Assembly: GCA_012519925.1 (NCBI GenBank)
Contig: JAAYPF010000239.1
Coordinates: 1 to 39,853, forward strand
DNA from: Clostridiaceae bacterium
GTDB lineage: Bacteria > Bacillota > Clostridia > Acetivibrionales > Acetivibrionaceae
Reading direction: 5' to 3'
DNA: 39,853 nt
The notes beneath the pieces are model-generated. The model made no database searches and was not told the DNA's origin. It saw only the letters and a program-made list of their open reading frames with translations. Numbering within the stretch: the stretch's first letter is position 1; each line of letters begins with the position of its first letter. This document shows, one piece after another, positions 1-8,481 of the stretch. A program made the position numbers and the translations under genes.

Positions 1-878
1 GGATCTGTTAGTGTGTCCCCAAGGGCAATATCAAATTTGTCATAATCAATATCGTGCAGGAACATATTAATTCGGCACAGGTTATAGGTTGTGATGTTAA
101 TTTCTTGACCGAAAAAACCCTGGCGTACATTCTCTTTTCCTAAAATTTTAGCAAAATTTAGCAGTAGAGAGCCGGAACCACAAGCGGGGTCGTATACCTT
201 GTTGACTTCAGTTTTTCCTACTAATGTTAGGTGGGTAAGGAGCTCAGAAACTTCCTGTGGCGTATAGTATTCACCGCCGCTTTTTCCTGCATTGGATGCA
301 TACATACCCATTAAAAATTCATAGGCATCACCAAAGGCATCAATGGTATTATCTTTGTAATCGCCCAGTTTCATTTCTCCAACAGAATTCAATAGCTTTA
401 CAAGCTTTTCATTACGCATTGCTACAGTGTTACCTAGCTTATTGCTATTAACATCAATATCGTCAAACAAGCCTTTGAAATTGTCTTCGCTTTCTGTTCC
501 TTGTGCAGATGCTTCTATATTGCTGAAAATTTGTTCTAGTGTTTCATTTAAGTTTTCGTCGTCCTTTGCACGAGCTCGGACATTTTCAAAAAGTTCGCTA
601 GGTAAGATAAAGAAGCCTTTAGTCTTAACTAAATCCTCACGTGCCTGTTCTGCATCCTCGTCGGATAGCTTAGCATAATCAAACTCCGTATTGCCGGCTT
701 CGCATTCTCCGGCATTAATGTAAGCAGTAATATTTTCTGATATATAGCGGTAAAACAGCATACCTAAAACATATTGCTTAAAGTCCCAGCCATCTACGCT
801 GCCTCTTAGATCATTTGCCATATTCCATATCGTACGGTGTAATTCCGACCGTTCCTGTTCTTTTCTGTTATTTACCAT
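1..878 (-). CDS. hsdM: Type I restriction-modification DNA methyltransferase subunit M (N-terminal part, cut by window edge)
   Basis: Modification subunit of a type I restriction system. It transfers a methyl group from S-adenosylmethionine to adenine in the target sequence named by HsdS. The visible 292 residues begin with the helical HsdM N-terminal domain (about 1-160; [17 protein letters not shown] near 31-47). The methyltransferase domain follows, with [10 protein letters not shown] (about 201-210) and the AdoMet-binding motif DPACGSGS starting at D230. The catalytic NPPY/F motif and the C-terminus lie beyond base 1. The ATG at 878 is preceded by GAAAGGAAG, which lies in the end of the upstream HTH gene, so the two are probably translationally coupled. 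HsdS and HsdR would be expected further left, outside the window. Whether the gene is intact cannot be judged. The family call is very secure. Confidence 0.95.
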   Translation of the reverse strand, partial: MVNNRKEQERSELHRTIWNMANDLRGSVDGWDFKQYVLGMLFYRYISENITAYINAGECEAGNTEFDYAKLSDEDAEQAREDLVKTKGFFILPSELFENVRARAKDDENLNETLEQIFSNIEASAQGTESEDNFKGLFDDIDVNSNKLGNTVAMRNEKLVKLLNSVGEMKLGDYKDNTIDAFGDAYEFLMGMYASNAGKSGGEYYTPQEVSELLTHLTLVGKTEVNKVYDPACGSGSLLLNFAKILGKENVRQGFFGQEINITTYNLCRINMFLHDIDYDKFDIALGDTLTD

Positions 879-882
879 GCCT

Positions 883-1104
883 CTACTTCCTTTCTTCAAC
901 CATATTTGGCACTAATTCCATGATGTCCTTAAAATCAACGCCAAGTGCCGTACAAACCTTTACTAGGACGTCCATACTGACATATTCGTTTTTAGAAAGT
1001 TTAGAAATTGACGATGGACTTATTCTAGCAGAAGCTTGTAAATCTTTCTTCTTCATATCGCGGTCTATCAATAATTTCCAAAGTTTTTTATAGCTAACGG
1101 TCAT
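883..1104 (-). CDS. Small Cro/C1-type helix-turn-helix regulator upstream of hsdM
   Basis: A 73-residue DNA-binding protein made almost wholly of one XRE-family helix-turn-helix. [20 protein letters not shown] (about 19-38) forms the HTH core, and [21 protein letters not shown] follows as the usual last helices. The frame is open further upstream to 1155, but the ATG at 1104 is preferred because AAGAGGTG lies 6-7 nt before it and the protein then starts where XRE domains normally start. Its stop is 4 nt before the hsdM start, so both genes share one transcript. By analogy with controller proteins it may set the expression of the restriction-modification genes; that role is inferred. Small XRE proteins of this kind often precede hsdM in Firmicutes. 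Confidence 0.88.
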   Translation of the reverse strand: MTVSYKKLWKLLIDRDMKKKDLQASARISPSSISKLSKNEYVSMDVLVKVCTALGVDFKDIMELVPNMVEERK

Positions 1105-1134
1105 CTTGGTCACCTCTTTACATATGTTTTTCAC

Positions 1135-1143
1135 ATTATAGCA
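1135..1143 (-). promoter_or_regulatory. Extended -10 promoter for the HTH-hsdM operon
   Basis: On the minus strand TGCTATAAT reads as an extended -10 element (TGnTATAAT) about 30 nt before the HTH gene start. No good -35 is seen at 17 nt; a TTGAGG lies 20 nt upstream. A vegetative sigma-A promoter is inferred. Confidence 0.5.
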
Positions 1144-1203
1144 CATTTTTTTCAATTACACCTCAAAAACTCTGCGTTTGTGAAGGGAATATACAACATT
1201 AAC

Positions 1204-1231
1204 AAAAGTAATTATGATTATGTGTACTTTT
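1204..1231 (-). terminator. Possible weak terminator hairpin after the kinase gene
   Basis: AAAAGTA and TACTTTT form a perfect 7-bp stem around a 14-nt AT-rich loop, between the end of the kinase gene and the HTH promoter. There is no GC-rich core and the T-run is part of the stem, so termination strength is doubtful. Confidence 0.25.
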
Positions 1232-1292
1232 CATTAAAGATGGATACCGCGAAAGCCGCTCTTTTTGTGTTTTTTCTAATGGATATGACAAA

Positions 1293-3410
1293 TCATTTAT
1301 CCTCTTTAGAAAGATCTATTTTCCATATAACATTGTTTTCTAAGTCGGATAAGAGGATATTACCGTCATTGTCAAAGGTAAGGTCGTTTGGTACAGCAAA
1401 TTGAGCACTGTAGCCTGGAGAGATAGCAAGTCTTTTAGCACCTTTACCAACTAAGCCTGCTACTGTTTCTGCATCTGCTAGCTTACCGTTATCTAAAACA
1501 AGTCTTCTTACTATATTTCCGTCAATTATATATATATAGTTACCAGCAGCGACAATTTTTTTGGGTGAATAGAAACTGCATTGCTCATTGTCAATATAAT
1601 CTTGTTCTTTTTCCTTACCTGCAAATATTCTAAAAATTCCATCGGATTTATCGAGTTTTAATATGGTATTGTTTGATGTGCTTAAAATAAATATGTTATC
1701 TTCTTGATCTATAGTAATACTATCAGCACTTCCCTGTAATTCTCTAGAAAAATTTTGACCACTAAGCCTATCTACAAAGGTAAAGTTTGTTTTGGATTTT
1801 AAACCAATATTATTAGGCTGCAAGACATAAATGTTTTCTGAGCTATCAAAGGCAAAATCCGAAATGTTGTATGCTGAGCCAATAGATTGATAAATTAAGA
1901 AGGGTTCATCGTTTTTAAAGACATATATTTCAGAAACGTATTGCTCTTTTTCGTTTATATAAGGCACAGTTGAAAAATAGATGTTTCCGCTAGATGTTGT
2001 TTTTACAAGGTCGATATCTTTGAAATTATCTAGATTGGGGTCAAGAGTCTTTATAACTCCATCTTTAATAGTTCTAAGTTTTGTAAAGTCGGTAAAATAT
2101 GTAGTATTATTAATTTTATTGTGAGATATGCTTGTTGGGTTACAAATAGTAGCTGATTGAATATCACCGTCAATAATATCTGAGCGATGACCTGTTCCTG
2201 CAAATGGAGCTACCTTTGTGTTTTTCAGATACTTTAAATTAATACTCACATTCTTAATTTCGTCCTGAGGCTTGTTTACTAGTACGGTCAGTTTTAAAGG
2301 TTTGCCGTTATAAGTACCATCAAAATCTGTTTTTCCTTCTTTTAGAGGTTGGATTTCATTAATATTGATTTTTGCCACATCTGTAACAGGAGAATTCCAT
2401 TCGATTTCTGATGCTTTTAGTTCTTCTCTAGTGCCATCGGGATATCTTTTTATAACTTTAAAAACTCCTGTCTGGTTAACTGACAGGGAAAGTATTTGCG
2501 GTGACAACATCAAAAGTGCCGCATTTTCTCTATTGAGTGCAGAAACACCGAAATAGATAGTTGAAAAGGAAATCATAGATGTTATGAGCATAGCCGTTAT
2601 CAATATACGATTTGTTCTTCTTAACCGTGCGTCTAGAATCTTTACTTTGTTGACATTTTTTAGATCGTACAACAATGCATCAATATTTTGATACCTATCT
2701 TTTAAATCTTTTTTTATGCATTTTCTTACTATGTAATCCATATTTTTCGATATGTTGCTATTATACTGAAGAAGGGTTGTATCATCGTACTTTGGCAGAA
2801 CACCGGTAAGTAATTGATGTAGTGTGATTCCAAGGCTGTATATATCCGAACGTACATCGGAAGTACCTTCGGAGGTTAATTGTTCAGGTGCGGCATAGTG
2901 TGGAGTTCCAGCAATTACAGTATCTTTTTTATTTATGCCTTTATACTCACGAGAAATACCAAAGTCTATTATTACAGGTCTATTATCCCTCGTAATTATA
3001 ATGTTATGAGGTTTCAAATCTCTATATATAATAGGAAAAGGTTTTAGGTTGTGCAAATAGGACAAAACTTCGCACAACTGTTTTGCAAGGGATATAACCC
3101 TTTCCTCAGAAAGGGCACCGTAAGCCTCTAGCATCTTATTTAAGGGAGTTCCTTCTATATAACTTTCGACAATAAAAAAACCTGTTTCATCTTCTATAAC
3201 ATCAACGATTTTAGGTAGGCTGATATGATTCAATTTTTTTAGTATGTTGATTTCAGTTAAGAGTTCATATTTTGTGTTGTTTTTATTAATATGTTTTATG
3301 GCCCAAAGGTTACCAAGTTCAATATTTCTGCACAAGTATACTTCCCCGGAAGCACCTCTGCCTAAAAGTCTTTCTATTTTATATTTTTGTTTTAGTACTT
3401 CTCCAACCAT
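1293..3410 (-). CDS. Transmembrane Ser/Thr protein kinase with extracellular NHL-like propeller
   Basis: A 705-residue Hanks-type kinase. The catalytic domain (about 10-250) has the glycine loop GRGASGEVY (18-26), ATP lysine K39 in AIKH, helix-C glutamate E53, catalytic loop YRDLKPHN with D131 and N136 (Tyr replaces the usual His), DFG at 149-151 and APE at 174-176, so it should be active. One membrane span lies at about 268-291. Outside it are a short Ig-like stretch (about 300-385) and repeats of the type 'GNIYFSTV', 'ENIYVLQP', 'DNIFILST' and 'GNILLSDL' typical of NHL/SMP-30 beta-propellers (about 395-705). It carries no PASTA repeats, unlike PrkC/StkP. It is the last gene of an operon with a small membrane protein and an RCC1/SLH protein, and a divergent FHA gene lies next to that operon. 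The ligand and substrates are unknown. Upstream of the ATG is GAGGTTAGGG, about 8 nt away. Confidence 0.92.
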   Translation of the reverse strand: MVGEVLKQKYKIERLLGRGASGEVYLCRNIELGNLWAIKHINKNNTKYELLTEINILKKLNHISLPKIVDVIEDETGFFIVESYIEGTPLNKMLEAYGALSEERVISLAKQLCEVLSYLHNLKPFPIIYRDLKPHNIIITRDNRPVIIDFGISREYKGINKKDTVIAGTPHYAAPEQLTSEGTSDVRSDIYSLGITLHQLLTGVLPKYDDTTLLQYNSNISKNMDYIVRKCIKKDLKDRYQNIDALLYDLKNVNKVKILDARLRRTNRILITAMLITSMISFSTIYFGVSALNRENAALLMLSPQILSLSVNQTGVFKVIKRYPDGTREELKASEIEWNSPVTDVAKININEIQPLKEGKTDFDGTYNGKPLKLTVLVNKPQDEIKNVSINLKYLKNTKVAPFAGTGHRSDIIDGDIQSATICNPTSISHNKINNTTYFTDFTKLRTIKDGVIKTLDPNLDNFKDIDLVKTTSSGNIYFSTVPYINEKEQYVSEIYVFKNDEPFLIYQSIGSAYNISDFAFDSSENIYVLQPNNIGLKSKTNFTFVDRLSGQNFSRELQGSADSITIDQEDNIFILSTSNNTILKLDKSDGIFRIFAGKEKEQDYIDNEQCSFYSPKKIVAAGNYIYIIDGNIVRRLVLDNGKLADAETVAGLVGKGAKRLAISPGYSAQFAVPNDLTFDNDGNILLSDLENNVIWKIDLSKEDK

Positions 3411-3436
3411 AGTATTTACCCTAACCTCATTGAAAA

Positions 3437-3643
3437 TTAATTATCTTCTTCGAAATCAACTGTGTTTTCATTAGAATCAATTATGTTTTCTTCTACCTTT
3501 TCATAGATAGATTTGTCAGAAATATTGTTTTTTGATTTCTGAGAAAAAGCGGGAAAATTAAGTTTCAAATATGCAATCAAAAGAACAATATTTATTATTA
3601 AAGTCATTAAGCCAATTAGTATATATATAATTTGATACTTCAT
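3437..3643 (-). CDS. Small single-span membrane protein between SLH protein and kinase
   Basis: A 68-residue protein that I do not recognise. Residues about 5-27 are a hydrophobic membrane helix. The remainder is a polar, acidic tail (KVEENIIDSNENTVDFEEDN) probably in the cytoplasm, since two lysines follow the helix. A clear GGAGG lies 4-8 nt before the ATG, which supports it being a real gene in spite of its size. It starts 13 nt after the stop of the RCC1/SLH gene and ends 26 nt before the kinase start, so the three form an operon. A role as an accessory or adaptor of the kinase is only inference from position; the Ser and Thr residues in the tail would be possible phosphorylation sites. 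Confidence 0.7.
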   Translation of the reverse strand: MKYQIIYILIGLMTLIINIVLLIAYLKLNFPAFSQKSKNNISDKSIYEKVEENIIDSNENTVDFEEDN

Positions 3644-3656
3644 TAGGACCTCCGAA

Positions 3657-6600
3657 TTAAAGCTTTTTATATAACCTATATAGAATTACTGCAGCTTCCT
3701 TTCTTGTGCAGAATTCGGTTCCTTTAAACTTTCCATCGCTTCTTTTGATTATAAGAGCTTCTCTGTTTCCAAGGGATACGAATTTGCGTGCCCATGATGG
3801 AATGAGGTCTTTGTCTTTAAAATTGAGCCATTTGTCTCCGCTAGGGAATAAATATCCTTTTTTGGTGTTTAATGTAGCAGAGCATATTGTTATTATTTCT
3901 TGCCGATTAATTTTATTATTTCCCTTAAAAGTATTGTCTTCATAGCCTGAAATCAAGCCCTCATTATGAGCTATAGCAACTGAATTGTAGAACCATGAAG
4001 TTTCTTTTACATCTTTAAAATTTGTAAAGGCATTTTCATCTATAATGTTAAGACTTTTTACAATAAGGCATGCGAACTCACTTCTGTTTAATTGATCATT
4101 GGGGTGGAAAGAACCGTCTCCCCTACCGATTATTATTCCTTTAGATGCAAGAACCTCAATAGCCTCTTGTATTGCCATATCCTCCGATTTGATATCGTTA
4201 AAGGTAATTGTTTCTTCGATTAGATAATATTTTCCGCTGTTTTTTATGTTTACCTTTAAAGTTTTGTTTTCTGCGTTCTCCCAACCACCCATATTGTATG
4301 ATTTAGTGCTTAAAGGGGTAAATGCTGCTTTGTAATCAAAAGTATCATTAATGAACAAAGTGGCATATTCTGACTTTTGAGCCTGTATCTTATTATTTGA
4401 GTTTAGTGCTAAAACTGTTTTGTTAGTTTTTTGAGCATTTGTAGAATAGGGATTAAAAAATATATCATTATATATTGTGCAATAATCTGGATTACCATCT
4501 TTGTAAGGAAGTTCTAGTCCGATAAAGTAATCAAGTTTATCGACTTTAATGCTGTTTCCATACATAAACTCAAGACTTACTTTACTTTTAGTTTTTGTGT
4601 TCACTTCTTTACTTTCATCAATCATGGTAATTTTCAAATCATCACTTAACAGCCTATCTATGTTCTCATGGTATAATATTATATTTCCAAAACTTGTTGA
4701 GATTTTAACATCTATTTTACTTTCGTGTAAGATGGAAATATCCTTAAGTATATTGACAATTAGTTGCGTATTTGTTAGGTCTACATCAATATTAATCATT
4801 TTTCTGATTATTCTATTTGGCTCATAATCCTGAGTAATTAAAAAAGCTTCTATATCATTGTTTGCCATTATGACTAAATCGATTTGGTGTGAAATAAGCT
4901 CTTTGCTGACATCTATAGAACCATTCTCACAAAAGACCTTAATATAGGCAACTTTTTCAATTGCCTTCTCAATTTCTTTTTCAATGAGAGCGTTTTTTTC
5001 GTTATAAATGTCATCTGCGTTTTTGTATTTTTCAACTATGTCAACAACTTCTTTTTCAAAATCTTTAATTATTTTTTCATAATCCACATTTGATACGACC
5101 GGGGTGGCTTCTGGAATTGAAGCGGGTATTGTTTGTGTGGGGTATACTACAGTTGATGAATTGTTCTTATTGCTACCGCTGGTATTTTTACGCTTAGGAG
5201 TATAGTAAGTAGGTGTAGGAGTAGGATATGGTGTGGGTTCAGGAGTATAGTAAGTAGGAGTAGGATATGAAGTAGGTTCAGGAGTATAGTAAGTAGGAGT
5301 AGGATATGAAGTAGGTTCAGGAGTATAGTAGTAAGTAGGAGTAGGATATGAAGTAGGTTCAGGAGTATAGTAGTAAGTAGGAGTAGGATATGAAGTAGGT
5401 TCAGGAGTATAGTAGTAAGTAGGAGTAGGATATGGTGTGGGTTCAGGAGTGTAGTAGTAAGTAGGAGTAGGATATGGTGTAGGTTCAGGAGTGTAGTAAT
5501 AAGTAGGAGTAGGATATGATGTAGGCTTTGGAGTATATGTATCTACAGGAGATTGCACAGCTAAATTTCCCTTGTAGGATACTTTGTAAAGGATTGATTG
5601 TTCTTCGCTTTGAGGTATATCTTCTAGCAGAAGAATTGCTATACCTAAATTCGAATCATAACTGTAGATATCATTTACAACTGTTTCTTCTGTTCCGTTG
5701 GTATTTAAAATTGAAACTGTAAAATCAGAGGGGCTAACTGTTACTGGAATGTCACCTAAAAACTGTATATTCATATGATTTCCAATTACAGATGCACTGT
5801 CGATATATGAGGGGATAGCTATTTTTTGGGGTTTAAGAACAAAATCATGACCGATATCTGAAAGTTGAAACAGCGAGCCATCATTAGTTATAAAACTATA
5901 CAGCATATAATCTACGGCAATATCTGAAACATTGTCAAACAAAAATGTTGGGGTTGTATTATTATCTACAGCATAGATATGAGTTGAACGTTTACTTTCT
6001 TCCCAAATCCATAAATCACCACTTGTGTCTATTGCTAAAACATAATTATAGGCAGATACCTTTGAGATGTTATTCATAAGTTTAACTCTAGAGGGATTGT
6101 ATGCAGTGAAACTCTGGTCGTAGAAGCTTTCAATACCAAAGGCATATAGTGTGTTATCTGAAGTTATAAAGTAAGTAGAAAAAGGCGAAGGAATAACCTC
6201 AAGTACATCATCATGTACATTTTGGGGTTCCATTACGCTTCCGCCCTTCTGGTTTACACCTAGATGATCGTTAAGATTAGAGCCCCAGGAAAATAATTGG
6301 GCTTCATTATTTATGGCAAAAGATGAATCACCTTCTACAGCTATTTTATCGACATTATCCATGATTTTTATAGGTTGATAGCTATCTTCATAGCTCCCGC
6401 TTCCTAATTGACCGTGGTTGTTCTGACCCCATGACCATAGGGTGCCATCGTTCAGTAGAGCTAAAGTATGCCTCGGACCACAGACAACAGACTTTACAAC
6501 AGGGTTTTCTGAACTTTCATCTTTGTTAATTTCGATAGAAATGGGATTGTTTTTGCTATCCGTAGTACCATCACCCAATTGACCATAGGCATTATATCCC

Positions 6601-7097
6601 CAACCCCAAAGACTTCCGTCGCTTTTTATTGCAAAACTAGTGGAGCTATCTTTTCCAGTACTTATAGCTATTACATCATCCATAATATTTTGTGGGTAAA
6701 TGCGATCAGTATTAGTTCCGTCACCTAATTCTCCAAGCTTGTTACTACCCCAAGTCCATAAGGTATTGTCGTTGGTAAGTGCAAGTATATAGCCTTGACC
6801 GATTTTTACATCATAGACGTTTTCAAGCATTTTTACCGGTGATGAAAACTTGTCTTGTTTCAGTACTGTGGAATTATCGGCGTATGCACACCATTCCCAT
6901 AGACTATTATCATCAAGCAAACCAACGCATATTTCACCAGCATTGTATACGTTTTTCCATGAATTGGTGTTGTTATTTATAGAATTATCTGCATTTAATG
7001 CTACAGAATAAAGATTGTTTGGAATTAAGCCAACTATAAAAAGTGCTAATAAGACATTACAAATAAACCGTTTCTTAAAACGTATCCTTTTAGCCAT
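3657..7097 (-). CDS. Secreted RCC1-repeat protein with Pro/Thr/Tyr linker and three SLH domains
   Basis: A large cell-surface protein (1146 residues). After a signal peptide (about 8-36) come RCC1-type propeller repeats (about 50-420; for example TLWTWGSNKLGELGDG, SLWGWGYNAYGQLGDG, TLWSWGQNNHGQLGSG). A short beta domain follows, then a Pro/Thr/Tyr linker of about eight YTPEPTxYPTPTY units (about 520-634), a mixed region with an acidic helical segment (about 665-710), and three C-terminal SLH repeats (from about 965). The SLH repeats carry NRSE, NRQE and TRKE in place of the canonical TRAE, and should bind pyruvylated cell-wall polymer. RCC1 propellers commonly mediate protein-protein contacts; the partner here is unknown. 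The frame extends to a GTG at 7127, but the ATG at 7097 has GGGGGGAG 6 nt upstream and begins a good signal peptide. First gene of the operon that ends in the transmembrane kinase. Confidence 0.92.
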   Translation of the reverse strand: MAKRIRFKKRFICNVLLALFIVGLIPNNLYSVALNADNSINNNTNSWKNVYNAGEICVGLLDDNSLWEWCAYADNSTVLKQDKFSSPVKMLENVYDVKIGQGYILALTNDNTLWTWGSNKLGELGDGTNTDRIYPQNIMDDVIAISTGKDSSTSFAIKSDGSLWGWGYNAYGQLGDGTTDSKNNPISIEINKDESSENPVVKSVVCGPRHTLALLNDGTLWSWGQNNHGQLGSGSYEDSYQPIKIMDNVDKIAVEGDSSFAINNEAQLFSWGSNLNDHLGVNQKGGSVMEPQNVHDDVLEVIPSPFSTYFITSDNTLYAFGIESFYDQSFTAYNPSRVKLMNNISKVSAYNYVLAIDTSGDLWIWEESKRSTHIYAVDNNTTPTFLFDNVSDIAVDYMLYSFITNDGSLFQLSDIGHDFVLKPQKIAIPSYIDSASVIGNHMNIQFLGDIPVTVSPSDFTVSILNTNGTEETVVNDIYSYDSNLGIAILLLEDIPQSEEQSILYKVSYKGNLAVQSPVDTYTPKPTSYPTPTYYYTPEPTPYPTPTYYYTPEPTPYPTPTYYYTPEPTSYPTPTYYYTPEPTSYPTPTYYYTPEPTSYPTPTYYTPEPTSYPTPTYYTPEPTPYPTPTPTYYTPKRKNTSGSNKNNSSTVVYPTQTIPASIPEATPVVSNVDYEKIIKDFEKEVVDIVEKYKNADDIYNEKNALIEKEIEKAIEKVAYIKVFCENGSIDVSKELISHQIDLVIMANNDIEAFLITQDYEPNRIIRKMINIDVDLTNTQLIVNILKDISILHESKIDVKISTSFGNIILYHENIDRLLSDDLKITMIDESKEVNTKTKSKVSLEFMYGNSIKVDKLDYFIGLELPYKDGNPDYCTIYNDIFFNPYSTNAQKTNKTVLALNSNNKIQAQKSEYATLFINDTFDYKAAFTPLSTKSYNMGGWENAENKTLKVNIKNSGKYYLIEETITFNDIKSEDMAIQEAIEVLASKGIIIGRGDGSFHPNDQLNRSEFACLIVKSLNIIDENAFTNFKDVKETSWFYNSVAIAHNEGLISGYEDNTFKGNNKINRQEIITICSATLNTKKGYLFPSGDKWLNFKDKDLIPSWARKFVSLGNREALIIKRSDGKFKGTEFCTRKEAAVILYRLYKKL
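5196..5540 (-). repeat. In-frame 42/39-nt minisatellite encoding the Pro/Thr/Tyr linker
   Basis: About eight tandem units encode YTPEPTxYPTPTYY. Most are 42 nt; two are 39 nt because one Tyr codon is missing, and the last is irregular. The x position alternates Ser and Pro. Neighbouring units are nearly identical at DNA level, so the array has expanded recently and is likely to vary in length between strains. All changes keep the reading frame. Confidence 0.9.
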
Positions 7098-7133
7098 ATC
7101 TATCTCCCCCCAAATGTTAAGACTCACACATAC

Positions 7134-7163
7134 ATAATACCCTAATTAATGAAGAAATTACAA
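7134..7163 (-). promoter_or_regulatory. Promoter of the RCC1/SLH-kinase operon
   Basis: On the minus strand TTGTAA (-35) is followed after 18 nt by TATTAT (-10), about 37 nt before the chosen ATG. It is a plausible sigma-A promoter, weaker than the divergent one at 7233-7261. Confidence 0.5.
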
Positions 7164-7232
7164 GGGTTTTATGAGCCTAAAACAAAATATCTGATGCAAA
7201 TAATTTTGAGTACGCACCTGTTTATCTAAAAC

Positions 7233-7261
7233 TTGCAAGACGCAAGGGTTTCTAATATAAT
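7233..7261 (+). promoter_or_regulatory. Sigma-A promoter of the FHA gene
   Basis: TTGCAA, a 17-nt spacer and a perfect TATAAT. The predicted start of transcription is near 7268, giving a leader of about 36 nt. It diverges from the RCC1/SLH-kinase operon promoter, so the 206-nt region between the two genes could carry shared regulation. Confidence 0.75.
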
Positions 7262-7303
7262 AAATATGTACAAAATCAGCAAATAAAGGTAGTTGAGGGC
7301 GTA

Positions 7304-8374
7304 ATGAAAATTAAGGTATTCGGAGATGCGATAAGTGGATTACAAAGAATTATTTTTGTAAATAAAAAGGAATGTGTTGAAAAGCTTGAAATAAGCCTTG
7401 ATACCTTTGAAAATTGGGAAAAGGGCAGGAGCAAACCTAGTGCAGGCAATTCCGAGTATGCCAAAAACGTATCAATTATTGATGTTATGGAGGTCTTTGA
7501 GGCTCAATATAATAAGCGTTTGGTGCGGGGAATGATGGATAGGGAGCTGCTGGAGGATTTTTTATCTTGTATGCCTTTACCCGAAGCTACAAAAGAATAT
7601 CTAAGTGAGTACATAATGAAGCCTGGCTTTGCACAAAAGACTATCGAATGTGCATATGAGTATCACAATTTGTTGCAGAACAAGGCTGAATTTTTGTGGA
7701 AAAAAGTAATAGAAATATATAGTGACAATGATTTTGGAGAAAACAAGAGGAAACTAAAAGTTATACTTGGTAATAGAACTGTTATTGTCAGTACTGATTT
7801 AGGTATAACCTTGAAGAAACTAGCGGAAGGAATAGTTAGCGAACTTTCAAAAAGAGATCTCATAGAAAATGAATTTGAATATAAGAAACATTATTCATTC
7901 CGTATTAGGGATAAAGAAAAGAAAATACATGTTATTAAAGCTAATGAACAGACCCACTTAAGCGACATTGAAGAAATAAATTATAATAGAATTGAAATGG
8001 TTGAACGCATTGGAGAAACAACTGTAGTAATTACTGCTAATATGGAGGTAGAAGAAGTAGTTTATCCTTTTATGGAAAGAATCTTAGAAGATAATTCTTC
8101 TAACCCTGAAAAATTTAGAGTGTTTAAAGATTATTTCGTTATAGGGAGAAGAAGTGAAGATTCGGATTATGTTATTTCCAGCAGATTTATTGGGAATACA
8201 CATGCTCTAATAAATTTAGAAAGTGGAAGGTATTATATAACCGATCTCAATTCAAGAAATGGTACATATGTAAATGGTGAGCGGCTTAAGCCTTCCGAAA
8301 AACGTGAGATATTTAATAATGATATTATAGGAATTGTTAATTTTAAGTATTTGTTTGCAATTCCAGAGAATTAA
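7304..8374 (+). CDS. FHA-domain protein with an HTH-like N-terminal segment
   Basis: A 356-residue protein without signal peptide or membrane span, so probably cytoplasmic. Residues about 270-350 are a forkhead-associated domain, which binds phosphothreonine peptides. It keeps the Gly-Arg of strand 3-4 (IGRR, 280-283), SSR (292-294), H300 and NSRNGTYVNG (316-325). The N-terminus contains SLDTFENWEKGRSKPS (about 31-46), very like the end of an XRE helix-turn-helix, but the preceding helices are not clearly recognisable. The middle (about 60-265) matches nothing I know. GAGGG lies 4 nt before the ATG. It is transcribed divergently from an operon encoding a transmembrane Ser/Thr kinase, the natural source of phosphothreonine, so it may be the reader or response protein of that kinase. 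That link is inferred from gene position. Confidence 0.88.
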   Translation: MKIKVFGDAISGLQRIIFVNKKECVEKLEISLDTFENWEKGRSKPSAGNSEYAKNVSIIDVMEVFEAQYNKRLVRGMMDRELLEDFLSCMPLPEATKEYLSEYIMKPGFAQKTIECAYEYHNLLQNKAEFLWKKVIEIYSDNDFGENKRKLKVILGNRTVIVSTDLGITLKKLAEGIVSELSKRDLIENEFEYKKHYSFRIRDKEKKIHVIKANEQTHLSDIEEINYNRIEMVERIGETTVVITANMEVEEVVYPFMERILEDNSSNPEKFRVFKDYFVIGRRSEDSDYVISSRFIGNTHALINLESGRYYITDLNSRNGTYVNGERLKPSEKREIFNNDIIGIVNFKYLFAIPEN

Positions 8375-8399
8375 AGCAAAACAAATAAAAGAGAAATGC

Positions 8400-8426
8400 C
8401 AAAAGGGAAAATTAGCTACCCTTTTG
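8400..8426. terminator. Bidirectional terminator between convergent genes
   Basis: CAAAAGGG and CCCTTTTG form a perfect 8-bp stem with an 11-nt loop, midway between the FHA gene and the convergent HTH gene. The A and T runs in the stem can serve as slippery tracts for either direction. Confidence 0.6.
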
Positions 8427-8481
8427 ACTAGAATGGAAAAGATATGTATTCTTTGTGAAACATATAAAAGTATGATTTTTG

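Noticed and set aside
5196-5540. Regular 39-42-nt repeats that could suggest a CRISPR array
   Set aside because: Repeats are directly tandem with no unique spacers and encode an in-frame Pro/Thr/Tyr linker inside a long gene.
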